From Bacillota bacterium (GTDB lineage Bacteria > Bacillota > Sulfobacillia > JAJZYS01 > JAILZS01): a stretch of DNA of 64,000 nucleotides. The stretch is from positions 62,001 to 126,000 of the forward strand of contig JAILZS010000001.1 in assembly GCA_023512375.1 (NCBI GenBank), written 5' to 3'. The notes under the pieces were generated by a model. The model was given only the letters and a program-made list of their open reading frames with translations, had not been told where the DNA came from and ran no database searches. The translations under genes and the position numbers were made by a program. Of this stretch, positions 42,296 to 51,807 are shown one piece after another (position 1 is the first letter of the stretch; every line of letters starts with the position of its first letter).

Positions 42296-43159
42296 TTGGG
42301 CGACCTCGTCGCGGTGTTCGTCATCTGGCTGGTGGCCGGCGGCCTGGCCGAGTGGGCGACGGTGAGCTGGATCAACAGCGGCCCGTGGGACAGCGGCCCG
42401 TACTTCTACGTGGCCTCCAACCTCGGGACGGTCGGCCTGCACGCCTTCGACTTCCTGCTCGAGTTCGCCGTGGCGATCTTCATGCTCGTGGTGGTGATGA
42501 TCGCCTACTCCGCCGTCCGCTTCCGCGTGCGTCGGGGCGAGCGCCCGAGCCAGGCGCCGAGCCAGTCCCGCTACAACGGGACGTTCGTCGGCGTCTGGAT
42601 CGTGGGCAGCATCGTCCTCAACCTCCTGTTCTGGATCCACCCCACGGCGAGCGGCCTCGAGGCCGTGTACGCCGCCCAGCTGCCGCAGAACAACAAGAAC
42701 GCCCTCATCGTCGACGTGGCGGCGCGGCAATGGGAGTGGATCTTCAGCTACCCGCAGTACGGGATCCAGCAGGCGGTGAACAACCAGGGCTTCGACGCCC
42801 TGTGGCTGCCGGTCAACCGGCCGGTGGAGTTCGTCCTCAAGTCGTACGACCCGGCGCACAACTACGAGAACATCGACTACGTCATCCACTCGTTCTGGAT
42901 TCCGGCCTTCGGCGTCAAGGAGGACGTGGTGCCGGGGCAGACGCGCTACCTGTACCTCATCCCCACCCACATCACGTCCACGAAGACGAACGAGATGGTC
43001 CGGGTGCAGTGCGCGGAGGTGTGCGGCGGCGGCCACCCCTACATGGAGGCCGACGTGCACGTGGTGACGCCGCAGGCGTTCGCCGCCTGGGTCCAGCACC
43101 AGAAGCACCTGCAGGCCAGCATCCTGAACCTGGAGGGCATCGTCGGCGACGAGAGCTGA
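42296..43159 (+). CDS. coxB: Cytochrome c oxidase subunit II (CuA)
   Basis: About 287 aa. Three membrane segments (not the usual two) precede the CuA domain. The copper ligands are in VIHSFWIPAFGVKED and CAEVCGGGHPYM, that is H, CxxxC, H and M, complete. RQWEWIFSYPQYG is the aromatic electron-entry patch. No haem c domain is attached, so a cupredoxin or soluble cytochrome should be the donor. TTG 42296 has GGGGAGGG at good distance; GTG 42275 is the longer alternative. Confidence 0.92.
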   Translation: MGDLVAVFVIWLVAGGLAEWATVSWINSGPWDSGPYFYVASNLGTVGLHAFDFLLEFAVAIFMLVVVMIAYSAVRFRVRRGERPSQAPSQSRYNGTFVGVWIVGSIVLNLLFWIHPTASGLEAVYAAQLPQNNKNALIVDVAARQWEWIFSYPQYGIQQAVNNQGFDALWLPVNRPVEFVLKSYDPAHNYENIDYVIHSFWIPAFGVKEDVVPGQTRYLYLIPTHITSTKTNEMVRVQCAEVCGGGHPYMEADVHVVTPQAFAAWVQHQKHLQASILNLEGIVGDES

Positions 43160-43192
43160 CGAGCATGAACGGAATGCGGAAGGAGTGAGGGC

Positions 43193-45073
43193 ATGGCTCG
43201 CGTGGTGACGGCGCCCGGCACCGTCCGGGCGGCGGGCGGCCGTGCGAGAGCGGGAGGCGGCATGGCGCCGGCGATGCGGGGCGTGCTGTGGGGGCTGGTG
43301 GCGTTCTTCGTGTTCAACGCCGCCACGCTGGCGGTCGATCCGTCGGCGGAAAGCCCGTACGCCTCCCAGGTGTCGGTGACCGTCGGCTGGTTCGCCGCCA
43401 TGATCGCCTACCTGCTCGGGATCGGCGGCCTGGAGGCGGTGGCGCGGCCGATGTTCGGCCTCAGCGACACCTGGCGCGAGGCACCCGGCTGGCGCCGCTA
43501 CTTCGGCTTCTCCACCGACCACAAGGTGGTCGGGCTGCAGTACATGCTGGCCTCGGCCGGCGGCTTCCTCGTCGCCGGGCTCGTGGCCATGGCCATGCGC
43601 TACCAGCTCATGACGCCGTACCTGACGATCTTCGGGTCGACGTCCGACTATCTCACGGCGGTGGGCATCCACGGCACGATCATGATGTTCTCCGTGGCCA
43701 CCGTGTTCATGGTCGGCGGCCTGGGCAACTACCTGGTGCCGCTCATGATCGGCACCAACCGTACGGTGTTCCCGAAGCTGTCAGGCCTGAGCGTGTGGCT
43801 CGTGCCCTTCGGCATCCTCACCGTCGCCCTGAGCCCCCTTCTGGGCGGCTTCACCACAGGGTGGCGAGGCTACCAGCCGCTGGCCGGCTCCGACACGAAC
43901 GGCATCCTCTTCTACTACCTCGGCATCGTGGCTCTCACCACCTCGTCGTTCATGGTGGCGCTCAACCTCACCACCACGATCATCTTCCGGCGCGCCCCCG
44001 GGGTGACCTGGAACCGGCTGCCGATGTTCGCGTGGGGCATCCTCACGGTCTCGCTCCTCAACCTCATCTGGCTGCCGGAGATCCAGATCACCTACCTCAT
44101 GAACCTGGCGGAGCGCCTCGTGCCGCTCAACCTGTTCAACGCCAACGGCTCGCCGGCGATGTACCTCGACCTATTCTGGCTCTTCGGCCATCCCGAGGTG
44201 TACATCGTCGTCGTGCCCGCTCTGGCGGTGTGGAACGAGATCCTGCCGGTGATGGGGAAGAAGTCGCTCTTCGCCCGCCCGGTGGCGGTGCTCGGCCTGG
44301 TGTTCGTCATGCTCCTGAGCGGCCTCGTCTGGGCGCACCACATGTTCACGAACATCCGGGCCACCGAGCAGCTGCCGTTCTCGTTCTTCACCGAGATGAT
44401 CTCCATCCCCACCGGCTTCGCCTACCTAGCGGCGATCGGCACGCTCTGGCGGTCGCGCCTGCAGGTGAACACCCCGACGCTCCTCGTCCTCATGAGCATG
44501 TTCAACTTCCTCATCGGAGGCCTGACGGGGCTGTTCCTGGCGGATGTGCCGATCAACTACCAGATCCACAACACCTTCTGGGTGGTCGGCCACTTCCACT
44601 ACACGATCATCGGCGGCATGGTCTTCTCCTCCCTGGCGGCGATGTACTACTGGCTGCCCAAGTTCTCGGGCCGCATGTTCAACGAGTTCTGGGGCAAGTT
44701 CGGCGCCATCTGGATCTTCATCGCCTTCAACGCCACGTTCGGCAACTTCTTCGTCCTCGGCCTGCGGGGCATGAACCGGTGGGTCCCGGTGTACCCCGGC
44801 TACCTCGTGCCGGAGAACGTCTGGACCTCGATCGCCGCCTTCGTGCTCGGCGCGGGCTTCCTCTTCCACGCCGCCCACCTGTGGTGGGCCTGGTACCGGG
44901 GCGAGAAGGCGGACGAGAACCCGTGGGGGGCGCGTACGCTCGAGTGGCAGACGAGCTCGCCCACGCCTGAGGTCAACTTCTCCCGTCCGCCCATCGTGGC
45001 CGCGAACTTCTACTCGTACGGCGACGACGCGCCGCCCGTATTGTGGGCCGGCGACGCGTCGCACGCCGACTAG
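43193..45073 (+). CDS. coxA: Cytochrome c oxidase subunit I (haem-copper, A-type)
   Basis: 626 aa. Ligands are in VGIHGTIMMFS (about residue 158), FGHPEVYIVVVP (330, His and cross-linked Tyr), VWAHHMFTN (380) and VVGHFHYTIIGG (465). GHPEVY marks a proton-pumping A-type oxidase. The N-terminal 90 residues add two membrane helices before the start of the normal subunit (WRRYFGFSTDHKVVGLQYML). The C-terminal 60 residues follow the last helix and carry little conservation. ATG after GGAAGGAGTGAGGG. Confidence 0.96.
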   Translation: MARVVTAPGTVRAAGGRARAGGGMAPAMRGVLWGLVAFFVFNAATLAVDPSAESPYASQVSVTVGWFAAMIAYLLGIGGLEAVARPMFGLSDTWREAPGWRRYFGFSTDHKVVGLQYMLASAGGFLVAGLVAMAMRYQLMTPYLTIFGSTSDYLTAVGIHGTIMMFSVATVFMVGGLGNYLVPLMIGTNRTVFPKLSGLSVWLVPFGILTVALSPLLGGFTTGWRGYQPLAGSDTNGILFYYLGIVALTTSSFMVALNLTTTIIFRRAPGVTWNRLPMFAWGILTVSLLNLIWLPEIQITYLMNLAERLVPLNLFNANGSPAMYLDLFWLFGHPEVYIVVVPALAVWNEILPVMGKKSLFARPVAVLGLVFVMLLSGLVWAHHMFTNIRATEQLPFSFFTEMISIPTGFAYLAAIGTLWRSRLQVNTPTLLVLMSMFNFLIGGLTGLFLADVPINYQIHNTFWVVGHFHYTIIGGMVFSSLAAMYYWLPKFSGRMFNEFWGKFGAIWIFIAFNATFGNFFVLGLRGMNRWVPVYPGYLVPENVWTSIAAFVLGAGFLFHAAHLWWAWYRGEKADENPWGARTLEWQTSSPTPEVNFSRPPIVAANFYSYGDDAPPVLWAGDASHAD

Positions 45074-45076
45074 GGG

Positions 45077-45646
45077 GTGGCGGCAGTGGCATTGGACACG
45101 TACGATCCGTCGGAGGAGAGCTCCCTCGCCAGCCGGCGCGGCGGCCTCGGCATCCTGCTGGCCGCCCAGGCGGTCATCCCCGTCGTGCTCATCAGCGTGC
45201 GCTTCCTCCTGGCGTCGGAGAGCGTGGGACCGGTCAACCAGGTGCTGGGCGTGCTGGCCGCGGTGCTGGGGCTCGTGGCCGCCTACCTCGGCATCCAGGC
45301 GCGCGGCGCGGCCTCTCGGGGTGAGCGCGCGGGGTACGACAGCCTCCTGGGCTGGGCGGTCGCGAGCGCGGTCCTCTCCATCGCCCTCCTCATCGTGCAG
45401 TGGATCGCCTTCTACGGCACGGGCACCTCGCCCGGAAGCCCCTACGGCGAGGTCTTCTACGTGATGAGCGGCACGTGGCTCATGTACCTGTTGATCGCGG
45501 CCTTCGTCCTGTTCGCCGCCCGGGTGCGCGGCCGGCGCGTGGCGTACGGCCCCGACAACTACTGGGACGTGGAAGCGGCCACGCTGTTCATGTCCTTCGT
45601 CTCCCTCGTCGGCGTGGTCACCTACCTCTTCCTCTACCTGATCTGA
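45077..45646 (+). CDS. coxC: Cytochrome c oxidase subunit III
   Basis: 189 aa with five membrane segments, following coxA by 3 bp. FYVMSGTWLMYLLIAAFVLF and the C-terminal NYWDVEAATLFMSFVSLVGV fit subunit III, whose usual C-terminal block is WHFVDxVWxxxF. The gene is short and diverged, but position and fold pattern support it. GTG 45077 or GTG 45086 may start it. Confidence 0.85.
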   Translation: MAAVALDTYDPSEESSLASRRGGLGILLAAQAVIPVVLISVRFLLASESVGPVNQVLGVLAAVLGLVAAYLGIQARGAASRGERAGYDSLLGWAVASAVLSIALLIVQWIAFYGTGTSPGSPYGEVFYVMSGTWLMYLLIAAFVLFAARVRGRRVAYGPDNYWDVEAATLFMSFVSLVGVVTYLFLYLI

Positions 45647-45665
45647 GCGGAAAGGGGGGTGCTCG

Positions 45666-45908
45666 GTGGTGCATGAGACGTTCTGGCCCCACTTTCCGTT
45701 CTTCATCCCGGGGCTGCCCGGCATCGCCAACTGGTGGGACATCTTCTGGTGGGCGTTCCAGCTCGTGGTGATGAGCGCCGTCCTCATCGGCCTGCGCCGC
45801 CTCGGTGTGGGCGTGGACGAGGAGAACGAGCGTCGCCTGCCGACCGCCCTGCGCCGTGCGAGCGCGCGGCCGCCGGCCGCAGGCCGCGGTCCTGCGGTGC
45901 CCGGCTAA
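45666..45908 (+). CDS. Small single-TM oxidase-cluster protein
   Basis: 80 aa. One membrane segment (FQLVVMSAVLIGLRRLGVG) follows an aromatic N-terminus (FWPHFPFFIPGLPG, NWWDIFWW). The tail is Arg/Ala/Pro-rich and basic. I recognise no family. It follows coxC by 20 bp behind AAAGGGGGG, so may be a small accessory subunit or assembly factor. Confidence 0.7.
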   Translation: MVHETFWPHFPFFIPGLPGIANWWDIFWWAFQLVVMSAVLIGLRRLGVGVDEENERRLPTALRRASARPPAAGRGPAVPG

Positions 45909-45933
45909 GGCGCGGATCGAGGTGGGCGCTACC

Positions 45934-46812
45934 GTGCCGGGAAGACGGCTGCGAGCGGCGTCGTCCGGCGCGCCGGCGGGCGCTGGCGCAAGAGGCGAGG
46001 GCCAGCCCGACGTCTCCCCCCTGGAGGCGGCGATGGTGGTGGCGGCGCACGAGTGGGCCGGACAGGCGCGTCCCTGGCTCGGGGTGTACTTCCTCCTGGG
46101 GGCTCTGTTGTTCGTCCCCCTGGCCGTCAACCCCGCCCTGGGCCGCGCGCTCGAGCTGCAGGCCAGGCAGATCCAACCCGGCCGCCCGCTGTATCCGCTG
46201 CCCCATCTTGCCTTGGGACCGAGCCTGTTCGACCTCGCGTGGGGTATCGCCCTCCTCCTTCCCCTGGCGGCCATCGCGCGAGCCGTCGCCCTCGGGCCCG
46301 CAGGACCCGGGGCGGTATGGCCGGCGCTCCGCCGGGGGTGGGCGGAGACGGCCCGGGCGTTGCTCGGGTGGGCGGTCGGCATGGCGGCGCTGGCGGCCGC
46401 AGGCTTGGCGGCGGCGCAGGTCGCCCCGGCGGCGATACGGGCCGTCGTGGTCGCCGCGGTGGTGGCGGCAGCGCTCGGGGCGTGGGGGGTCGGCTTCTGG
46501 CTCCTGGCGCTCGCAGGGCGTGAGGGCGGTCGGGGGGCCGAGCCCCGGCGCCTGGCGGAGTGGCTGAGAGGCCAGCCCGTGGCGGCGGGCGTCGGCGTCG
46601 GCCTGTGGACGGTGTCGGTGGCCCTCGTCGGCATGTTGGCGGCGGCCGTCACGTGGACGTCGGATCTGTGGGCGGGGATGGCGTTCGAGGCCCTCGCACT
46701 GGCAGCGGCGTGGCTCCTGGCCGTGCGCACGGCGATCGTGTTCACGTCCGCCCAGGTGCGATCGGGCCGGCGGTCGGCAGGCATGGGGAGTGTATCCGGC
46801 CGGGCCGGCTAG
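45934..46812 (+). CDS. Polytopic membrane protein of the oxidase cluster
   Basis: About 292 aa from GTG 45934 (GAGGTGGGC upstream), or 259 aa from ATG 46033 (GGAGG upstream). Six hydrophobic segments occur, among them WLGVYFLLGALLFVPLAV, WGIALLLPLAAIARAVAL and AGVGVGLWTVSVALVG. I recognise no family; it is not CtaA, CtaG or CtaB. Its place between small cox proteins suggests a role in oxidase assembly or haem/copper handling, by context only. Confidence 0.65.
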   Translation: MPGRRLRAASSGAPAGAGARGEGQPDVSPLEAAMVVAAHEWAGQARPWLGVYFLLGALLFVPLAVNPALGRALELQARQIQPGRPLYPLPHLALGPSLFDLAWGIALLLPLAAIARAVALGPAGPGAVWPALRRGWAETARALLGWAVGMAALAAAGLAAAQVAPAAIRAVVVAAVVAAALGAWGVGFWLLALAGREGGRGAEPRRLAEWLRGQPVAAGVGVGLWTVSVALVGMLAAAVTWTSDLWAGMAFEALALAAAWLLAVRTAIVFTSAQVRSGRRSAGMGSVSGRAG

Positions 46813-46832
46813 CGGGGAAGGGAGGGGTGTCG

Positions 46833-46934
46833 GTGCCGTTCGACCTGTTGTGGAGCATCACCGCCGTGCCGCTCTTCGTACTGGTGGTGATCGTCCTCTC
46901 GGTGATCCTCTGGCGCGACTACTTCGAGACGTAG
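46833..46934 (+). CDS. 33-residue single-TM protein of the oxidase cluster
   Basis: GTG 46833 lies after GGGAAGGGAGGGG. The product VPFDLLWSITAVPLFVLVV and on to WRDYFET is one transmembrane helix with short ends, too short for the ORF track as such (the track shows it as the tail of a longer shadow). Many haem-copper oxidases have tiny one-helix subunits (CcoQ, CbaD, subunit IV) encoded close by. A new subunit of this kind is likely. Confidence 0.6.
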   Translation: MPFDLLWSITAVPLFVLVVIVLSVILWRDYFET

Positions 46935-47060
46935 GCGTCCCCGCTGCGCGCCGCCCCCAGCCTCGGCTTCGGGCCGCCTCGCGGCGGACCCGCAGGCTGG
47001 GCGCGCGCCGCAGGACCTGGGACGGGTGCGCACGGATGGGCTGGGAGGGAACAAGGACCC
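46935..47060 (+). other. Short intergenic region in oxidase cluster
   Basis: 126 bp, GC-rich. It contains GGCCGCCTCGCGGCGG, a small palindrome near 46973-46988. A GGGAGGGAACAAGGACCC ribosome site precedes the next ATG. No promoter was assigned. Confidence 0.35.
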
Positions 47061-47591
47061 ATGCACGCGCTCGTCGTATGGACCTTCCTCAGCCTGGCCG
47101 TGACCGCCGCCTTCGGCGCGGTGCTGTTCGTGGGCTTCACCTTTCGCCAGCCGGTCACGTTCCTGTGGTTCAACCTCAACGACGCGTCCTATCCCCGCAC
47201 CCTCGTCATGGCCCACATGGCGTCCGCCATGGTCACCTTCCTCTTGTTCACCTGGTACCTCGTGCGTCGGGGGCTGGGGGACGCGTTCGTCGACGCGGCC
47301 TACGCCCTCACCGCCCTGACGTTGGGCGTGGGCATGGCGTTCTTCCTGCGCTACGACTACTGGTCGCGCCCCCTGAGGTGGCGGCTGGTGGGGGCGCATC
47401 TGGTGCTGGCGGTCTTCACCTTCATCGCCATCGTCGTCGCCCTACCGCTCTTCCCGCCTCCGCCTCGCACCGTGCCGCGCTCCGATCTGGGATCGCACAG
47501 CTCCCTGTGGGCGAACGTGCAGCAGAACCTCGAGCTGGAACTTAGGAATCGTCTCGCCCATGCCCATGGCGGAGCTCACCGATCCCGATGA
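47061..47591 (+). CDS. Four-TM membrane protein near the oxidase genes
   Basis: 176 aa. Four hydrophobic segments: WTFLSLAVTAAFGAVLFVGF, LVMAHMASAMVTFLLFTWYL (with a His), AYALTALTLGVGMAFFL and LVGAHLVLAVFTFIAIVVAL (with a His). The two paired His residues in helices 2 and 4 could bind haem b or copper. The tail is His/Arg-rich (RLAHAHGGAHRSR). The last 50 bp overlap a minus-strand small ORF. I do not recognise the family. Confidence 0.7.
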   Translation: MHALVVWTFLSLAVTAAFGAVLFVGFTFRQPVTFLWFNLNDASYPRTLVMAHMASAMVTFLLFTWYLVRRGLGDAFVDAAYALTALTLGVGMAFFLRYDYWSRPLRWRLVGAHLVLAVFTFIAIVVALPLFPPPPRTVPRSDLGSHSSLWANVQQNLELELRNRLAHAHGGAHRSR

Positions 47592-47649
47592 TGGCGGCCA
47601 GGACCAGGGCGACGACGAAGACCGCGCCGGCCACCGCGAGCAGCGTCAT
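47542..47649 (-). CDS. 35-residue single-TM protein coupled to the cupredoxin-like lipoprotein
   Basis: ATG 47649 overlaps the TGA of the upstream gene (ATGA). The product is one membrane helix, TLLAVAGAVFVVALVLAAII, then ELRHGHGRDDS with two His. GGGAGG lies just before the ATG. The 3' end overlaps the plus-strand gene by 50 bp. Size and coupling suggest a tiny membrane anchor or subunit. Confidence 0.5.
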   Translation of the reverse strand: MTLLAVAGAVFVVALVLAAIIGIGELRHGHGRDDS

Positions 47650-48179
47650 CCTCCCACCCCCAAGGCGAGCGAAGGTCGGACACCGGCGGCCACCCGCACC
47701 AGCGCCCACATGCCGGACGTCTCGTGCCCGGGCACGAGGGAGGCGAGCCGGTACAGGCCGGGGCGGGTGGCGCGGAAGGTGAACGAGGCGCTGGCCCCCT
47801 CCGGGATCCCCTGGCGGAGCCGTCCGGCCGGAACGGCTGCGCCCGGGAGGACCGGGGACGTGCTGGACGGGCCCGCGACGAGCGCGAGGGAGTTGTGGAG
47901 GGTGCTCAGGTTGCGCAGGGTGACCGTCACCCTCCAGCCGAGCGGTACCGTGAGGCGCATGGCGCCGTGCTCCGTGCCGTCGAGGTCGAACCCCCCCGTG
48001 CGCGCGCCCGCGACGACGAGGAGCGACATGGCGTGTCGGGACGGGAAGACATGCAGGTAGGAGGCGGGCGGGCGGAAGGATAGGGAGGTGGGCCGAGGGG
48101 GAGGGGTCGACGGGCCGCACCCCCCGAGGGCGAGGACCGCAGCGACGGCCAGAGCCCCTCGGCCAAGACGCGGCGACAC
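47646..48179 (-). CDS. Cupredoxin-like lipoprotein lacking the copper cysteine
   Basis: 177 aa. The lipobox LGGC is preceded by VAAVLAL, so it is a lipoprotein. The mature domain looks like sulfocyanin/plastocyanin-type cupredoxins: VTLRNLSTLHNSLALVAG has the first His, and SLVPGHETSGMW is the C-terminal ligand loop (usual CxVPGHxxxGM). The Cys position is Ser, encoded by TCC, so a type 1 blue site cannot form as usual. It may bind copper weakly as a chaperone or be structural. GTG 48179 after GGAGGGG. Lies between cox and ctaB. Confidence 0.65.
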   Translation of the reverse strand: MSPRLGRGALAVAAVLALGGCGPSTPPPRPTSLSFRPPASYLHVFPSRHAMSLLVVAGARTGGFDLDGTEHGAMRLTVPLGWRVTVTLRNLSTLHNSLALVAGPSSTSPVLPGAAVPAGRLRQGIPEGASASFTFRATRPGLYRLASLVPGHETSGMWALVRVAAGVRPSLALGVGG

Positions 48180-48350
48180 GGGCTACCCCTCCCACGGGCG
48201 ACGGGTTTCGAACGGGAGCGAATTCGTCCCCGGACATGGCCCTCCTGCCGCAGGGGCGGGGCCGGACGGCCCCCGCCGGCGGCGGCGGAGGAACCGAAGG
48301 ACCGGGGGACGAACGCTCCAAGCAACGGACGAGGAAGGGATGGTCGTAGG

Positions 48351-49310
48351 GTGAGCAGCCAGGCGAGGCAGGCCGAGCTTGCGGCCCTGCCCGTGGCGAC
48401 CCGGTCCGCTGCGCGCTCCGGCGCCCGGAGCCTGGTCGCGACCGCTTCCGATTACGTGCAGCTCATGAAGCCGGGGATCGTGCTCCTTCTCCTCATCACG
48501 GCCTTCTGCTCCATGATCGTGGCCGCGCACGGCCTAACGGCGCCCCGTACGCTCATCGCCGCCCTGGTGGGCCTCGCCCTGTCGAGCGGCGGCGCGAATG
48601 CGGTGAACATGTGGTACGACCAGGACATCGACCGCGTCATGCTGCGCACCCAGCGCCGGCCGGTGCCGGCGGGCCGCATGGCGCCGGAACGGGCCCTGTG
48701 GTTCGGCGTCGCCTGCCAGGTGGTCTCCTTCGCCCTCATGTGGCGGACGGTGGGGGCGCTGGCGGCGCTCCTCTCGCTCGCCGGCTTCGCCTACTACGTC
48801 TTCATCTACACCATGTGGCTCAAGCGGACCACGCCCCAGAACATCGTCATCGGCGGCGCTGCCGGCGCCTTCCCGCCTTTGGTGGGGTGGGCGGCCGTGA
48901 CGCACGGGCTTGCCCTCGCGCCCGTGCTCATGTTTTTGGTGGTGTTCCTGTGGACGCCGCCCCACTTCTGGAGCCTGGCCCTCTACCGCCAGGAGGACTA
49001 CCGGCGTGCCGGCATCCCCATGATGCCGGTGGTGGCGGGCGAGCGGACGACGAAGGCGCAGTCGCTCGCCTATGCGGTCCTCACCCTGCTCGCCTCCTCG
49101 GCCCTCGCCGCCACCGGCGCCGTGGCACCCTGGTACCTCGCCATCGTGGTGCCGGCCGGCGTGGCCTTCGTGTTCTTCTCCCTCGCCACCTGGCGGGAGC
49201 GCCTGCCCGCCGTGGCCTGGGCCAAGCGCACGTTCCGCTTCTCCCTGCTCTACCTGGCGGCAGTCTTCGGGGCCATGGTGCTGAGCGTCCCCGGCTTGTT
49301 CGGGCGTTAG
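48351..49310 (+). CDS. ctaB: Haem O synthase (protohaem IX farnesyltransferase) CtaB
   Basis: 319 aa, eight to nine membrane segments. The prenyl-diphosphate/Mg motif is NAVNMWYDQDIDRVMLRT followed by QRRPVPAG, and a second loop has RQEDYRRAGIPMMPVVAGER (YKxDYxxAGIPMLPV-type). It makes haem O for the oxidase at 42-46 kb. CtaA (haem A synthase) is not in the window. GTG 48351 is preceded by GAGGAAGGGA. A perfect hairpin ends the transcript. Confidence 0.95.
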   Translation: MSSQARQAELAALPVATRSAARSGARSLVATASDYVQLMKPGIVLLLLITAFCSMIVAAHGLTAPRTLIAALVGLALSSGGANAVNMWYDQDIDRVMLRTQRRPVPAGRMAPERALWFGVACQVVSFALMWRTVGALAALLSLAGFAYYVFIYTMWLKRTTPQNIVIGGAAGAFPPLVGWAAVTHGLALAPVLMFLVVFLWTPPHFWSLALYRQEDYRRAGIPMMPVVAGERTTKAQSLAYAVLTLLASSALAATGAVAPWYLAIVVPAGVAFVFFSLATWRERLPAVAWAKRTFRFSLLYLAAVFGAMVLSVPGLFGR

Positions 49311-49324
49311 GGCGCTGCGCACGG

Positions 49325-49356
49325 CGAGGCGGCCGGGGGCTCCCCCGGCCGCCTCG
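49325..49356. terminator. Perfect 15-bp hairpin between ctaB and the SQD1-like gene
   Basis: CGAGGCGGCCGGGGG and CCCCCGGCCGCCTCG pair with a two-base loop, 14 bp after the ctaB stop and before the end of the convergent gene. It can serve both directions. No T tract. Confidence 0.7.
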
Positions 49357-49378
49357 GCGTGTGGGTCGCCTGGTGCCT

Positions 49379-50659
<1,281 letters not shown>

Positions 50660-50694
50660 CTATCAAAAGCGGAGGGGCTCGGACCACCGGTCGC

Positions 50695-51618
50695 TCAGGC
50701 GCCCGGCGAGCGCGTACGGGCGGGGTCGACCGTCTTCCCCATGCGGCCGCGCACGCCGTCGACGATGCCGCGCACCCGCATGAGCGTGTTCGGCACGCCG
50801 TAACGCGGGTTCACCACCAGCTCGCGCGCGCTTTGGAGGGCGGAGAAGCGCAGGGCGAGGAGGAACTCGCGCCCGCTCCGCCGCGTGCTGAGGGCGGTGA
50901 AGACGCGGTTGCGGCTGTCGTAGTACGCCTTCCAGGGCGGGTTGCGAGAGATGACGCGGCGGGCGGCGCCGCGCTCCCCCAGGGGGTGGAGCATGCGGCT
51001 TGTGGGCACGATCACCACGGGGATGCCGCGGCCGCGCGCTCGCAGGCAGTACTCGTAGTCGGTGAAGCGGGAGAAGAAGTCGCCGCGCGGGTAGCCCACG
51101 GCCTCCACCAGCGGCCGACCGGCGAGGAAGCCGCAGAACGGGGCGAGGTCGGTCTCGTAGGGCTCGCCCCGATCCACCTTCGCCCGCGCCACCGGCACCG
51201 GCAGGCCGCGCCAGTCGAAGCCGGCGTTGTACTTGTCGAGGCCGGGGTCGTATTGCACGGAGGAGAAGATGGCGGGTCGGGTCGGGTCGGCGCGCTCGGC
51301 CACGGACATGATCGCCTCGAGGGCGACGGGCTCCGGCTGGGGGTCGTCGTCGGTAAGCCACGCCCAGTCGTAGCCCAGGGCGAGCGCCTCCCTCAGGCCG
51401 GCCTCGAAGCCGCCCGCCCCACCCAGGTTCTCGGGCAGGGTGAGGACGCGGGCGCGGGGGAACTCCCGCGCCACCATGTCGCGCGTGTCGTCGGTGGAGG
51501 CGTTGTCCACCACGAGCAGCCCGTCCGGCAGCCGCGTCTGGGCCTCGATCGCCGTAAGGCAGCGGCGCAGGGTGGCGCTGCGATTGTACGTGACCACGAC
51601 GGCGCACACGGTCGACAC
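50695..51618 (-). CDS. GT2 glycosyltransferase (GlfT1/rhamnosyltransferase-like)
   Basis: 307 aa. CAVVVTYNRSATLRRCLTAI, GLLVVDNASTDDTRDMVARE, LPENLGGAGGFEAGLREAL and the metal site WAWLTDDDPQPEPVALEA place it with galactofuranosyl- and rhamnosyl-transferases of GT2. SRFTDYEYCLRARGRGIPV holds the ED-like acceptor region. The gene lies upstream of the SQD1-like gene, on the same strand. GTG 51618 is preceded by GGGCGGGGGGCG; upstream residues in the track are shadow. Confidence 0.85.
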   Translation of the reverse strand: MSTVCAVVVTYNRSATLRRCLTAIEAQTRLPDGLLVVDNASTDDTRDMVAREFPRARVLTLPENLGGAGGFEAGLREALALGYDWAWLTDDDPQPEPVALEAIMSVAERADPTRPAIFSSVQYDPGLDKYNAGFDWRGLPVPVARAKVDRGEPYETDLAPFCGFLAGRPLVEAVGYPRGDFFSRFTDYEYCLRARGRGIPVVIVPTSRMLHPLGERGAARRVISRNPPWKAYYDSRNRVFTALSTRRSGREFLLALRFSALQSARELVVNPRYGVPNTLMRVRGIVDGVRGRMGKTVDPARTRSPGA

Positions 51619-51807
51619 GCGATCGCCCCCCGCCCGATCGTTCCCGGTCCGGCGTCGGACATGCGAACCCTGCCATCCATTCGACGCCGCTCGTCCCATC
51701 CCTGGCCGCCGATGGGTGGGGCGGGGCGTGCGTGCCATGGTACACTCGCGCCAGAAGAGACGGATGCGCGCGCCGGGGCCCAGGCGGCGCGCGCCGGGGG
51801 GTCGGGC
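51619..51807. promoter_or_regulatory. Divergent intergenic region GT2/coaX
   Basis: 189 bp. On the plus strand TACACT near 51740 could be a -10 for coaX; no convincing -35 is seen. No gene recognised. Confidence 0.3.
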
